A stretch of DNA of 35,044 nucleotides from an uncultured Oscillospiraceae bacterium (GTDB lineage: Bacteria; Bacillota; Clostridia; Oscillospirales; Oscillospiraceae), in NCBI GenBank assembly GCA_900763675.1, contig CAAFLE010000109.1, positions 1 through 35,044 on the forward strand. Direction: 5' to 3'. Under the pieces are notes generated by a model. That model searched no databases and was not told where the DNA came from. It worked only from the letters and a program-made list of their open reading frames with translations. Positions 15,264 through 23,529 of this stretch are shown one piece after another (positions within the stretch are counted from its first letter, which is position 1; each line of letters opens with the position of its first letter). Both the position numbers and the translations under genes were made by a program.

Positions 15264-15933
15264 CGTTTTTTCTCCGGCAAAGCAGCAGCCCCGCGCCGAG
15301 CAGCACCACGCCGGCGAGCGCGAGCGCCGGTACGGGCCATTGCAGCATCCCGGTGTCCGGCAGGTCGCCGGGGTTCGGCGACGGCTTCACGGCGGTGTAG
15401 GAGAGCTTCGGGAAAACCGTCCGGGCATAGAGCCAGTTTTCCTCCGCTTCGTCTCTGCCGGGCAATGCCAAGAGCGTTGTTTCACAGGTATATTCGCCGC
15501 CGGAGACGGAAAGCGTGTCCGCGCAGAGAAGATACAGTCCCGTGGGCAGCGCGGCGAGCGCGGCGTTTCCGCCGGCGTCCGTCTGCGCTTCGGCGTCGGG
15601 CGAAAGCGCGTTTTCTTCGATATACTGCGCGAGCGCCGCGGCGGTCTCCTTGTGGTGCGCCGCGTCGTCCAGCGCGTCGAGCGACGCGCCGCTGCCGGCA
15701 TAGGCGGGCGTGAGAGCATAGCTTCCCGAGGGGGAAACGGCGGCAACGCGGTAGAGCCGCAGCGCCATGCCCTCCACGGGATCGTCGTGATAAATGCAGG
15801 AGACCGTGAGCGAGCAGGGCGTTTCCGTTTCCACCGTGCCGATGGCAAGCGCCGCGCCGGAGACGGCGGCAATGGCAAAGAGCGCGGCAGCGAGCGCGGC
15901 AAGCCGCCGGAGTTTATTTCCTATTATGGACAT
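15256..15933 (-). CDS. Small LPxTG pilin with a pilin motif
   Basis: 225 residues: signal peptide (to about ALA30), an immunoglobulin-like pilin body (LTVSCIYHDDPVEGMALRLYRV is a Cna-B-like first strand), and the sorting signal LPDTG (191-195) with a membrane helix and RRK tail. Residues 167-176 read WLYARTVFPK, close to the WxxxVxVYPK pilin motif whose lysine class C sortases join to the next subunit. It contains Cys40, Cys46, Cys137 and Cys150. The ATG at 15933 was chosen for the clean signal peptide; it overlaps the sortase C gene by 20 bases. It may be a basal/anchor pilin or a polymerising subunit. Confidence 0.85.
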   Translation of the reverse strand: MSIIGNKLRRLAALAAALFAIAAVSGAALAIGTVETETPCSLTVSCIYHDDPVEGMALRLYRVAAVSPSGSYALTPAYAGSGASLDALDDAAHHKETAAALAQYIEENALSPDAEAQTDAGGNAALAALPTGLYLLCADTLSVSGGEYTCETTLLALPGRDEAEENWLYARTVFPKLSYTAVKPSPNPGDLPDTGMLQWPVPALALAGVVLLGAGLLLCRRKNDA

Positions 15934-16801
15934 GACGTCCCCTTTCGTGCCGCGCACGGCGGCGGTGAGTGCGAAGAAGAAGCAAAAGCAGTGTGAAAAG
16001 CAGCGTGAAGAGAAGCCCCGCCGCCGCCCACAGACCATAGCGTGTGTGGAGCGACTGCACGGGCTGTGCCGCCTCCTGCGCGGCAACCTCCTCGACATAT
16101 TCTACGCGGTGACCGCGCACGAGCAGCCGGTGAGAGTTGACGCCGTAGGGCGTGCAGGTGACGAGCGTTGCCAGATCCTCGCCCGGCACGCGCCCGAGCG
16201 CTTCCAGCTCCGTCGGCTCGACGGTGAGGATCTGATCGACCTCATAGGCAAGCGTGCGGTCCAGAACATGGATATAGAAATGGTCGCCCTCGGCGAGCCG
16301 GTCGAGATCGGTGAACAGCGCGGCGGAGGGAAGTCCCCGGTGCGCCGAGAGAACGGCGTGGCTGCCCGCGCCGCCGATGGGGAGCGAGGAGCCGGTCAGA
16401 TGCCCCACGCCCTTTTCCAGCACCTCGGCGGACGTGCCGTGGTAGACCGGCAAATCAAGGTCGATCTTCGGAATGCGGAGATACGCCATGATGCCGTCGC
16501 TGCGGAAGGCAAGCTGCGAGAGATAGTCGGCGTTTTCCTCTTCGGAGACGAGCGCAAAGGCGTCGGGAACGGTTTTTCCCTCCAGCGAGGCATTGTAGCG
16601 CTCGGCGGCTTCAAACCAGCCGGAATAGTCCTCCTGCGGCACCTCGGCGACGCTGCCGGCGTAGTCGCGGACGAGCCGGTCGCTGCGGCGCTTGTTCCAG
16701 CGGCTGCTCACGAGCGGATAAGACAGCAGGGAGAGACCCACCAGAAAGAGCAGGCAGAACGCGGCGGTGGTTATGCGGTTTTTGGCATTGCTCTTTTTCA
16801 T
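15914..16801 (-). CDS. Class C (pilin-polymerising) sortase
   Basis: Joins pilin subunits by isopeptide bonds at the cell surface. 295 residues with two membrane helices (about 11-30 and 255-277), the class C arrangement. Catalytic residues are H154 (LSAHRGLPSAALFTDLD), C216 (TLVTCTPYG) and R225 (NSHRLLVRGHR). The N-terminal lid region holds VPDAFALVSEE (78-88), where class C enzymes usually have a DPF or DPW lid motif; here the proline is replaced by alanine. The ATG at 16801 starts the basic-then-hydrophobic N terminus. It lies 58 bases after the backbone pilin gene and overlaps the small pilin gene. Confidence 0.95.
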   Translation of the reverse strand: MKKSNAKNRITTAAFCLLFLVGLSLLSYPLVSSRWNKRRSDRLVRDYAGSVAEVPQEDYSGWFEAAERYNASLEGKTVPDAFALVSEEENADYLSQLAFRSDGIMAYLRIPKIDLDLPVYHGTSAEVLEKGVGHLTGSSLPIGGAGSHAVLSAHRGLPSAALFTDLDRLAEGDHFYIHVLDRTLAYEVDQILTVEPTELEALGRVPGEDLATLVTCTPYGVNSHRLLVRGHRVEYVEEVAAQEAAQPVQSLHTRYGLWAAAGLLFTLLFTLLLLLLRTHRRRARHERGRHVHNRK

Positions 16802-16859
16802 GGACCTCTCCCTGCCGCCGAGCCTGCGGATGCAGGCTCGGCGGTGAGCGTTGAAAAAA

Positions 16860-18443
16860 TCAGTTTTCTTTCTTTTTGCGGCACAGAAGCAGCACAACGG
16901 CAAGCGCCATCACGGCAACGCCGCCGACGGTAAAGACCGCCGTGCCGATGCCGCCGGTGGAGGGCAGCGCCGGGAGCGTCGTGTTGGCGAAGAGGATAAC
17001 CATCCGCTCATAGTTGTTGCCGGTAAACTTTGGCAGGAGAACGAGAGCATTATCCGCTTCCGACCCGGTCGCGCTTCTCATATAGGATTCAGAGTGGTGA
17101 AGCTGCCCGATTTCGCTGCTTACGGAACTCGGCGCAAGGACGATTGCATAGGCGCCCTCCGGAGGGGCATAGCCCTTTGGCGTTTTGGTTTCCTTTGCGT
17201 AATATGTACCGGCGTCCAGACCGCAAATCGTGAGATCGGTAGGGATGGCGGTCACGCCGGTCTCACCGGCGAGGGCGAGGCGGTACACGTCGCCGTCCTT
17301 GACGAAGGAGAGAGGATTCCGGCACGCGGCGTCGGAATAGAACGTGAACTCCGCGCCGGCAAGGTGCTGGGGGATGTTGTTGGCGTCAACATAGTATTTG
17401 TCCAGCCCGAAGGAATAGTTATAGACGGTCGCGGTGACGCTCGGCGTCTGTAGCAGATCGCCCGGCATGGCGGCGTTGCCGTAGACGAGCTTCGCCGTGT
17501 TGGAGGCGCTGTGGTTTGCCCCCGCGGCGGCGGACGCGGCAACGGTCGCGGTATAGCCGATGTAGACGGTACGCACCGTTCCGGCGGTCATCAGCTCTGC
17601 ATATTTGAGCGTGAACGTGAGCTTGCCGCCGTCGTTCGCGGCGGTCACGGTCATTGCGCCCTCGATCTCGTTGGCGGAGCCGTCCGGCACGACGTCGTAC
17701 AGCTTGGCGTCGCCGTTATAAACGAGATTCGTCAGCGTGTCCTCCACGGCGAGAGAGACGCTGGAAACACCGGTATAGCTGGGGACGGTGACCTCGAGAT
17801 AGAAACTCACCGTATCGCCGACAGCGGCGTCGCCCGTTTTCGACCACGTCGAACCGGCGGTCTTGACCATCTTATCCAGCTTGGGCGCGTCCTCGCCCTT
17901 GGCGGTAAGCACGGCGGGGGCGTGGAGCGCCTGTCCGCCGCCGAACACCTCCGACTTCTCGCCCGTGACCTTGACGAACACGGAGAGCGGGCGGTAGACC
18001 TTGCCGCTGGTGAGCGTTGTGGAGACGAGCATCATGTAATAGCCCGGCGCAAGAGTGAAGGTAACGCACCCTGTGCCGTCGGCGGTCTGCTTGCCGCACG
18101 GCTCAGGGAGCTTGGGCGTGCCGCCGCTGCATGCGGCGACGTAGCCCTCCAGCAGCTGCGTGACGTCTACTTTGCCGGAAGCCCATTTGGTGGGGTCCTT
18201 CTTCGCGTCGGTAAGACCGCTCAGATACTCGCCGAAGGCGGTGTCGGTCACATAACCGTTGTAGCCTTCGGCGTAGGAGATCAGCCGGTAGACTTTGACC
18301 GTTTCACCGGAGGCGAGGTTCGAGATCGTGACGCTCTGGCTGAGCGTATCTGCGCTGCCGTCCTCGGCAAGCGCCGCCGTACTCAAAGCAAAAACGAGCA
18401 GCACGGCGAGAGCAAACGAACCGGCTCTTTTCAAGGTTTTCAT
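16860..18443 (-). CDS. Major (backbone) pilin, LPxTG anchored
   Basis: 527 residues: signal peptide (cut near ALA26), an N-terminal pilin domain, a fimbrial D2-type isopeptide domain starting near KLDKMVKTAG (about 193), and a Cna-B/SpaA-type domain from GLDKYYVDAN to an E-box (YYAKETKTPKGYAPP). The sorting signal LPSTGG is at 493-498, followed by a membrane helix and CRKKK. The usual YPKN linkage motif before the D2 domain is replaced by VLTAKGEDAPK, whose lysine is the likely cross-link site (inference). A ribosome binding site AAAGGA precedes the ATG. It starts 23 bases after the tip gene. Confidence 0.93.
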   Translation of the reverse strand: MKTLKRAGSFALAVLLVFALSTAALAEDGSADTLSQSVTISNLASGETVKVYRLISYAEGYNGYVTDTAFGEYLSGLTDAKKDPTKWASGKVDVTQLLEGYVAACSGGTPKLPEPCGKQTADGTGCVTFTLAPGYYMMLVSTTLTSGKVYRPLSVFVKVTGEKSEVFGGGQALHAPAVLTAKGEDAPKLDKMVKTAGSTWSKTGDAAVGDTVSFYLEVTVPSYTGVSSVSLAVEDTLTNLVYNGDAKLYDVVPDGSANEIEGAMTVTAANDGGKLTFTLKYAELMTAGTVRTVYIGYTATVAASAAAGANHSASNTAKLVYGNAAMPGDLLQTPSVTATVYNYSFGLDKYYVDANNIPQHLAGAEFTFYSDAACRNPLSFVKDGDVYRLALAGETGVTAIPTDLTICGLDAGTYYAKETKTPKGYAPPEGAYAIVLAPSSVSSEIGQLHHSESYMRSATGSEADNALVLLPKFTGNNYERMVILFANTTLPALPSTGGIGTAVFTVGGVAVMALAVVLLLCRKKKEN

Positions 18444-18466
18444 TTTTTCGATTCCTTTCTCTATGC

Positions 18467-21400
18467 TTAGTGTGTCTGTGATTTTCTTTCCGGTTTCCGG
18501 CGGCGCGGCAGAAGCGCCGCGGCGGAGACGCAGAGGAGCGCTGTTCCCAGCAGCGGCAGCGCCGCAGCGCGTCCGCCGGTCGTCGGCAGGGCGTACAAAG
18601 CGCTGTCCGTTACGGTGAGGACATACACGCCGTCCTTCTCCGAGAGAATCCAGCCGTCTCCGGCATCCTCCGAAACCCGCGTGAGAGCGCCGCTTCCCGT
18701 CGTAAAGGAGAAGCTGTCGGCGCGGATTTCATACCCGGCGGGCGCGGTCACTTCGTGGAGCGTGTAAACGCCGGAAACGGAAATACGGACGTCCAGCGTG
18801 TCGCCGGTCATCGGGATGCTGCGCCGCGTGTCGCCGTCGCTCAGCTCGAACACCGCGCCGGACAGACCCTCGCCGAGGGCATTGACCTTTTTCAGCCGGA
18901 GGACGACGCTCGTCTGGTTGACAAGCTCCTTCAGCTCCGCGCCGCTGCCGGGCGAGCGGAGGACCGCCGCGCCATTTTCCACGATCACGCGGTAGTACGT
19001 CGTGTCAACGCCGTACCCTGCCGGGGCGGCGTTTTCGCGGAGATAGTAGACCCCGTTGCTGCGGTAATCAAAGGAGACCAGACCGTTCTCGTCCGAAACG
19101 GCGGACTGGATCGCCTGCGTACAGGCGGGATCGGAATAAAGCGTAAAGGTCGCGCCCGGCAGCGCGTCGCCGCGGTCGCTGCGCTTGGTAAAGGAGAACT
19201 CCGAGCCGAAAACGCTGTTGCGGACGTTCAGGAGCATGTGGTCGGCGTAATGCCGCGTCCCGGTGCCGTCCAGCCATGTGGCGTCCTCTCGGTCGTATTC
19301 GCCGCTCGTCCCCTCGCGGTAGAGCGCGTCGTCATAAACGATGGAGTACCGCTCATAGCCGCTCGGCTTCAGCGACGGATCGTATGCCGCCGGTCCGATG
19401 CGCTCCTCGCGCACAGTATACACCGCGGCGGAGCCGTCGGCGTAGAGCGGGAGATTGGTCCACGTATAGCTCCAACCGTTTTCCGCCGAAAGAACCTGCT
19501 CATACTTCGCATTGTCGGCGGAGAGGTCGATGCCGTTGCGAAAGAGCGAAGCGGAGACTTCCGCCCGGTCGCTCTCCGGCGTTTTGCCCCAGCTTACCGT
19601 GACGGTGACGTTCGTAAGCAGCCGGGAGCGGTTTGTGATCTCCACAAAGCCGTCGTCCGCGCGGAAGCTGACCCAGCCGCTCTCGGCGGCGGACGCCGAG
19701 AGAAGAGCGCCGCCGTCGCTCATCTCGATCGTTACCCTGTCGGGACCATAGTATCCGGTCGGGACCGTTTCGCTCAGGTGGTATTCTCTGCCGCCGGGGA
19801 GCTGCAGGGCAAAGTAGCCGTTCGCATCGGTGACGATGCGTCCGTCCGCCACAGTCTCTGAAAATTCGGCGTCAACGCCGCTGCCGGCAATGGCGTAAAT
19901 GTGAGTGCCGGGCTTCCGGCAGAGCGCCAGCGGCGTTCCCGCGGCGTCGGTGAGCGTGAATTCCACGCCGCCAATGCCGCTTTTCGTGCAATAATCGCTC
20001 TTGAACACTGTCACGCGCCCGGTGTGGACATAAATATTCTGCAGCGCGACGGTCTGCACGGCGGGGTCGGGCGTATCGTTGGAGTAGGACGCGGCGGTGA
20101 CGGAAATGCCGTCGAGCGCGTCGTAATCGCTCCAGCCGGAGGGGACGCCGGCAGACGGATGGTTGCGGATCATCCAGCGGTGGAACACCTGCCAGCCGTT
20201 GTCCGCGGGCATATAGCCGGTCTCTTGCACCGTGTACGCCGTACCCTGCGGTATGGACAAAACCCATGTATAGGTGTCGGTCTCCGCATCGTAGCTGCTG
20301 TAGCCGACGCCGCCGGTCGTTTCGTCCTTCGGCGTCAGCACGAGCCGGTGATCCGGTGAAGCGTCGTCATCCTTTTCCGCGGACGCGGTTTTCGTCAGCG
20401 TTACGGCAAAATCGCCGCTTTTTATGCTCTCGATCGCCACGGGATCGCCGATGAACGTTTTCGTCACGACCAGCCGCCCGGATTTCGCCACGAGAATGCC
20501 ATCCACATGGAAGCCGTCGCCGCGGTCGTATTTCATGCAGTACCAGCGGATGGCAAAATGGGAGGCGTTGAGATATTTGCTCTCGATGGGCTGCCCGTTG
20601 ACGGAGATCGTCTTGCCGCTGGCGCGGAGACGCTCAAATATGTATTCGTCCGAGGGAAACTCCCGGAAGGAGAAGCCCTGCGAGACCGGCGAGGACTGGG
20701 TGGAGCGGAGCGCGGCGTCCGTCTCGTAGGCGCTTTTGGCGTCCTGCGGCGGCGTGACCAGCTCCCGGCTCGTGACGGGGACGAGATTTTCCGCGCCGTC
20801 TACGTGCGCAAAGAAAAGCGAACCGGTGAAGCTGCCGACGGCGGGCGTCGTGTTGATCTTGTCGGAGTATTCGCAGTCGAGCGAAATAAAGAAGTTTGCC
20901 GAGGCGACGATCTTTGTCCCGTCGTCCTTCGCGTGGGGCGACCAGAGCGCCGTGAGCCGGACGGTCCCGTTCGCGGCGAGATTCTGCAGCCGGTCGGCGG
21001 AGAGCGTCTCGCCCGGGGAGAGCGTGATCCGGCTGCCGTCCGCCGCGGTGAGCGCCCAGCCGCGGAACGAATAATAGAAATGCCGGTTGTTGCTTCTTGC
21101 GGTCAGATATACGGAAGCCTCCGTGTTGTCCGGGCGGAGGAGCGTGTGACTCTCGTTCGCGGCGAGCGTGACGATCTCGGTTTTCTGTCCGCGCACCGTG
21201 CCGTCCGTCACAATGGAAAGCTGGCTGACCTTGCACTCGTTGGAAATATCGGGGAGAAGCGAGTTGCTGTCAAGCGACGCATGGTAGATGACGGAAACGG
21301 AGGTGTCCGCCCGGTCGTAAGCACGGAACAGTATCGGCCGCGTGACAGCATCGAGAACGCATTTATAGCATTCCGCGCCGGTCTCGTCCGTCGTTTTCGT

Positions 21401-22411
21401 GAGAGGAAGTTCCAGCGTCTCGCCCGTAGACGGATCGACTGCCGCCCAGCTCGCGCCGCTTTCCGGCACGGGCAGCGTTACGGCGAGACTCTGCCCGGTC
21501 AGAATAAGCCGGGAGAACACCTCGGTCTCGTCTGTGAGCAGAGCGCGGACGCGGTAAAAGCTGTTGTAAACCGCCGCGTCGCTGCGGGACTGCTTGGATG
21601 TGAAATAGCCGTCTCTGCCGGAGAGATTGTTCGGCGTATAATAGACATAGTTTTCGTAGTGTCCCGCCGTTGCCCATCCGAGCGGGATGACGACGTTGTC
21701 CGCACCGTCGATCTCGGTGTGCTTTGCGCCGACATCCGCCCAAATGCTGCCGGAGGCGTCGGCGCTGTCCGTGTGCGGGAAGAGGACCGTTGTATCGTCA
21801 TAGGCGGCGGCGTCAAAGCCGTAGGGGGCATAGACCGCCGCAAGCTGGCCAAGCGTGAGATAAAAACGGGCGTTGCCGCCCCAGAGCGAGAGGGACTGGT
21901 CCACGGGGAACGACGTCACTTTCTCCCAATGGTTGTTGAGCGACACATAGAAGATCGCCGTGGTGGAGACGACCGCGGCGGCATCGGCATCGCCGCCCGC
22001 CGTCTCTTCGTCCGGCAGCGCGTCGTCCGGCGTGGGCGAAGGGGTCTCGTCGCTGTCCGGTGTCGGGGAGGGCGTTTCTTCGCCGGTTGACGCAGAGGCG
22101 TTCGTCTCCTCAGCGCCGGGGGTGGGAGAAGGCGTTTCGGCGGTTTCCTCCGGCGTCGGGGCGGGGGGTTCGGCGGCATCGTCCGGCGCGGGAGAGGGAG
22201 CTTCGCTCTCGCCCGGCGTTGGGGAAACGGCGGTCTCCTCCTCCGGCAGCGGGTCGGCAAGCGCACTCGGAATGCCGGGAAAAGCCAGAAAAACCGCGAA
22301 GAAAAGCAGCGCCGCTACCGTCGCCCGAACGATTCGGGCGGCTCCTGCTCGGCGCCGCAAAAGTTTCTTTTTACCGAAAGAAGAAAGATGTTTCATGGCA
22401 TGGCTTCTCAT
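18467..22411 (-). CDS. Large LPxTG tip adhesin of the pilus
   Basis: 1314 residues, first gene of the operon, as expected for a tip pilin. After a basic start and a signal peptide (helix 30-52, cut near ALA52) comes a Pro/Glu/Thr stalk (56-140) with repeated TPSPTP units, a large N-terminal region without a recognised fold (150-640), then about five Cna-B/SpaA-like domains recognised by lysine starts (VTVFKSD, FSFTKRSD, VLRLKKVN) and E-boxes (YHLSETVPTGY, YYLRENAAPAGYG, YTLHEVTAPAGYE). LPTTGG is at 1275-1280. No von Willebrand A motif was seen. The start is uncertain: ATG at 22411 or 22396; neither has a strong ribosome binding site. Confidence 0.93.
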   Translation of the reverse strand: MRSHAMKHLSSFGKKKLLRRRAGAARIVRATVAALLFFAVFLAFPGIPSALADPLPEEETAVSPTPGESEAPSPAPDDAAEPPAPTPEETAETPSPTPGAEETNASASTGEETPSPTPDSDETPSPTPDDALPDEETAGGDADAAAVVSTTAIFYVSLNNHWEKVTSFPVDQSLSLWGGNARFYLTLGQLAAVYAPYGFDAAAYDDTTVLFPHTDSADASGSIWADVGAKHTEIDGADNVVIPLGWATAGHYENYVYYTPNNLSGRDGYFTSKQSRSDAAVYNSFYRVRALLTDETEVFSRLILTGQSLAVTLPVPESGASWAAVDPSTGETLELPLTKTTDETGAECYKCVLDAVTRPILFRAYDRADTSVSVIYHASLDSNSLLPDISNECKVSQLSIVTDGTVRGQKTEIVTLAANESHTLLRPDNTEASVYLTARSNNRHFYYSFRGWALTAADGSRITLSPGETLSADRLQNLAANGTVRLTALWSPHAKDDGTKIVASANFFISLDCEYSDKINTTPAVGSFTGSLFFAHVDGAENLVPVTSRELVTPPQDAKSAYETDAALRSTQSSPVSQGFSFREFPSDEYIFERLRASGKTISVNGQPIESKYLNASHFAIRWYCMKYDRGDGFHVDGILVAKSGRLVVTKTFIGDPVAIESIKSGDFAVTLTKTASAEKDDDASPDHRLVLTPKDETTGGVGYSSYDAETDTYTWVLSIPQGTAYTVQETGYMPADNGWQVFHRWMIRNHPSAGVPSGWSDYDALDGISVTAASYSNDTPDPAVQTVALQNIYVHTGRVTVFKSDYCTKSGIGGVEFTLTDAAGTPLALCRKPGTHIYAIAGSGVDAEFSETVADGRIVTDANGYFALQLPGGREYHLSETVPTGYYGPDRVTIEMSDGGALLSASAAESGWVSFRADDGFVEITNRSRLLTNVTVTVSWGKTPESDRAEVSASLFRNGIDLSADNAKYEQVLSAENGWSYTWTNLPLYADGSAAVYTVREERIGPAAYDPSLKPSGYERYSIVYDDALYREGTSGEYDREDATWLDGTGTRHYADHMLLNVRNSVFGSEFSFTKRSDRGDALPGATFTLYSDPACTQAIQSAVSDENGLVSFDYRSNGVYYLRENAAPAGYGVDTTYYRVIVENGAAVLRSPGSGAELKELVNQTSVVLRLKKVNALGEGLSGAVFELSDGDTRRSIPMTGDTLDVRISVSGVYTLHEVTAPAGYEIRADSFSFTTGSGALTRVSEDAGDGWILSEKDGVYVLTVTDSALYALPTTGGRAAALPLLGTALLCVSAAALLPRRRKPERKSQTH

Positions 22412-22436
22412 ATATATAAAATGTAATGTTTCTACG

Positions 22437-22467
22437 TAATATTACCCCCGCAGCAGTTTCTTTACAA
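22437..22467 (-). promoter_or_regulatory. Candidate promoter of the pilus operon
   Basis: On the minus strand TTGTAA (22462-22467), a 17-base spacer and TAATAT (22439-22444) lie upstream of the tip adhesin. Both boxes match the consensus only partly (4 of 6 each), which fits a promoter needing an activator. Confidence 0.4.
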
Positions 22468-22524
22468 GTGCAAGGCAACAGAAAAACCGATGAAAAACTA
22501 TGCATTTCTTTACGTTTTCTTTAC
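22457..22524. repeat. Three TTTCTTTAC direct repeats between the pilus operon and plsY
   Basis: The nonamer TTTCTTTAC occurs at 22457-22465, 22505-22513 and 22516-22524. The last two are exactly 11 bases apart, one helical turn, as in tandem boxes bound by OmpR/PhoB-type response regulators. The first overlaps the -35 of the candidate pilus promoter. Confidence 0.55.
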
Positions 22525-22546
22525 ACGGAAAGAAAATCGGGAAAAC

Positions 22547-22575
22547 TTGACACGCGCCCCATAGGCGCGTACAAT
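22547..22575 (+). promoter_or_regulatory. Promoter of plsY
   Basis: Perfect TTGACA (22547-22552), 17-base spacer, TACAAT (22570-22575). An 80-base leader follows before the ATG at 22656. Confidence 0.85.
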
Positions 22576-22655
22576 AAAATATAATGGGAAAGCCGCCGGG
22601 ATTTGCGGCAGCGACCCGATTTCCTCGCGGACATATCCGCAGAAAGGGGGCAACT

Positions 22656-23264
22656 ATGCTTCCTTATATCGTCACCATTCTCGGTGCGTACCTCATCGGC
22701 TGCTCCAACATGGCGCTCTATCTCTCCAAGCTCCAGGGCGTCAATCTCCGTGCCGGAGGGTCGAAAAACCTCGGCGCTTCCAACGCCTTTGCGCTCATGG
22801 GCTGGAAGGCGGGGCTGATCGTCGCCGTCCACGACATCGGCAAGGCGGTGCTGGCAGTTTATCTCTCCAAGTGGATCTTCCCGGGCGTGCCGCTGCTCGG
22901 CTTTATTGCGGGCGTGGCGTGCGTGCTGGGACATATGTTCCCGTTCTATCTCAAGTTCAAGGGCGGCAAGGGCTTTGCCTCGTATCTCGGCATGATCGTC
23001 GCCATCAACTGGAAATTCGCACTCTGCGTACTGGCGGCGGTCGTCGTCCTTACGATTCTGACCGACTATATCGTCGTCGGCACCGTGACGAGTGTGGTCT
23101 CCTTCCCAATCTACACCGCCATCCGCAGCGGGTGGCTTCCGCTCGTCATTCTCTGCGTGGCGACGCTTGCCATCCTCATCAAGCATCGGGAAAACTTTGT
23201 CCGCATCTGGAAAGGCACGGAGATGGGACTCTCCAGCGCCGGACGCGGCAAATACAAGGTATAA
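22656..23264 (+). CDS. plsY: Glycerol-3-phosphate acyltransferase PlsY family
   Basis: Polytopic membrane enzyme transferring an acyl group from acyl-phosphate to glycerol-3-phosphate, the first step of phospholipid synthesis. 202 residues with five or so hydrophobic helices. The three PlsY motifs are present: GGSKNLGASN (usual SGNxGATN), KFKGGKGFAS (usual KGGKGxAT) and HRENFVRIWKGTE. The first motif deviates from the common form, suggesting a divergent branch or paralog. The start is set by AAGGGGG (22644-22650) upstream of the ATG; the open frame reaches further left but without a ribosome binding site. Confidence 0.92.
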   Translation: MLPYIVTILGAYLIGCSNMALYLSKLQGVNLRAGGSKNLGASNAFALMGWKAGLIVAVHDIGKAVLAVYLSKWIFPGVPLLGFIAGVACVLGHMFPFYLKFKGGKGFASYLGMIVAINWKFALCVLAAVVVLTILTDYIVVGTVTSVVSFPIYTAIRSGWLPLVILCVATLAILIKHRENFVRIWKGTEMGLSSAGRGKYKV

Positions 23265-23273
23265 ACCGGCATC

Positions 23274-23315
23274 AAAAAAATCCGGGAGGACGTGTTCGCG
23301 TCCTCCCGGATTTTT
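23274..23315 (+). terminator. Terminator of plsY
   Basis: Perfect 12-base stem (23281-23292 with 23299-23310) flanked by an A run before and TTTTT after. The symmetry would let it work in both directions. Confidence 0.93.
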
Positions 23316-23381
23316 ATACCTTTTATATTACACCTGCGTGCCGACGGCGACGCCTCCGGCAGGATCCAGCGATAAATACAA

Positions 23382-23417
23382 AAACCCGCTGCAAATCAAG
23401 GTTTGCAGCGGGTTTTT
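23382..23417. terminator. Second terminator-like hairpin between plsY and ftsH
   Basis: AAACCCGCTGCAAA (23382-23395) pairs with TTTGCAGCGGGTTT (23402-23415), followed by Ts on the plus strand and, read in reverse, by Ts on the minus strand. No gene is visible in 23316-23486 apart from this hairpin. Confidence 0.75.
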
Positions 23418-23479
23418 CGGCTTGCCTGCTTGCAGGGGGCGCTTTGCGATAACGCATGGGACATATTTATAGCTTATAA

Positions 23480-23517
23480 AAAGCTCCCCCGCCGGTTGGA
23501 TTATCCAACCGGCGGGG
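23480..23517 (-). terminator. Terminator of the gdpP-to-ftsH operon
   Basis: A perfect 14-base stem with a three-base loop (23487-23500 with 23504-23517). On the minus strand it is followed by GAGCTTTTTATA. It lies 13 bases after the ftsH stop codon. Confidence 0.88.
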
Positions 23518-23529
23518 TTCTCTGTACAT

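Noticed and set aside
15934..16098. 55-residue N-terminal extension of the small pilin
   Set aside because: Arg- and Cys-rich shadow of the sortase C gene; the ATG at 15933 starts a clean signal peptide.
20507..22090. 527-codon plus-strand open frame opposite the tip adhesin
   Set aside because: Arg/Val/Gly-rich shadow of a repetitive GC-rich gene; nothing supports its translation.
21960..22240. Possible tandem DNA repeat or CRISPR-like array in the tip adhesin gene
   Set aside because: The periodicity comes from codons for the Pro/Thr/Glu stalk (TPSPTP units); there are no conserved repeats with unique spacers.
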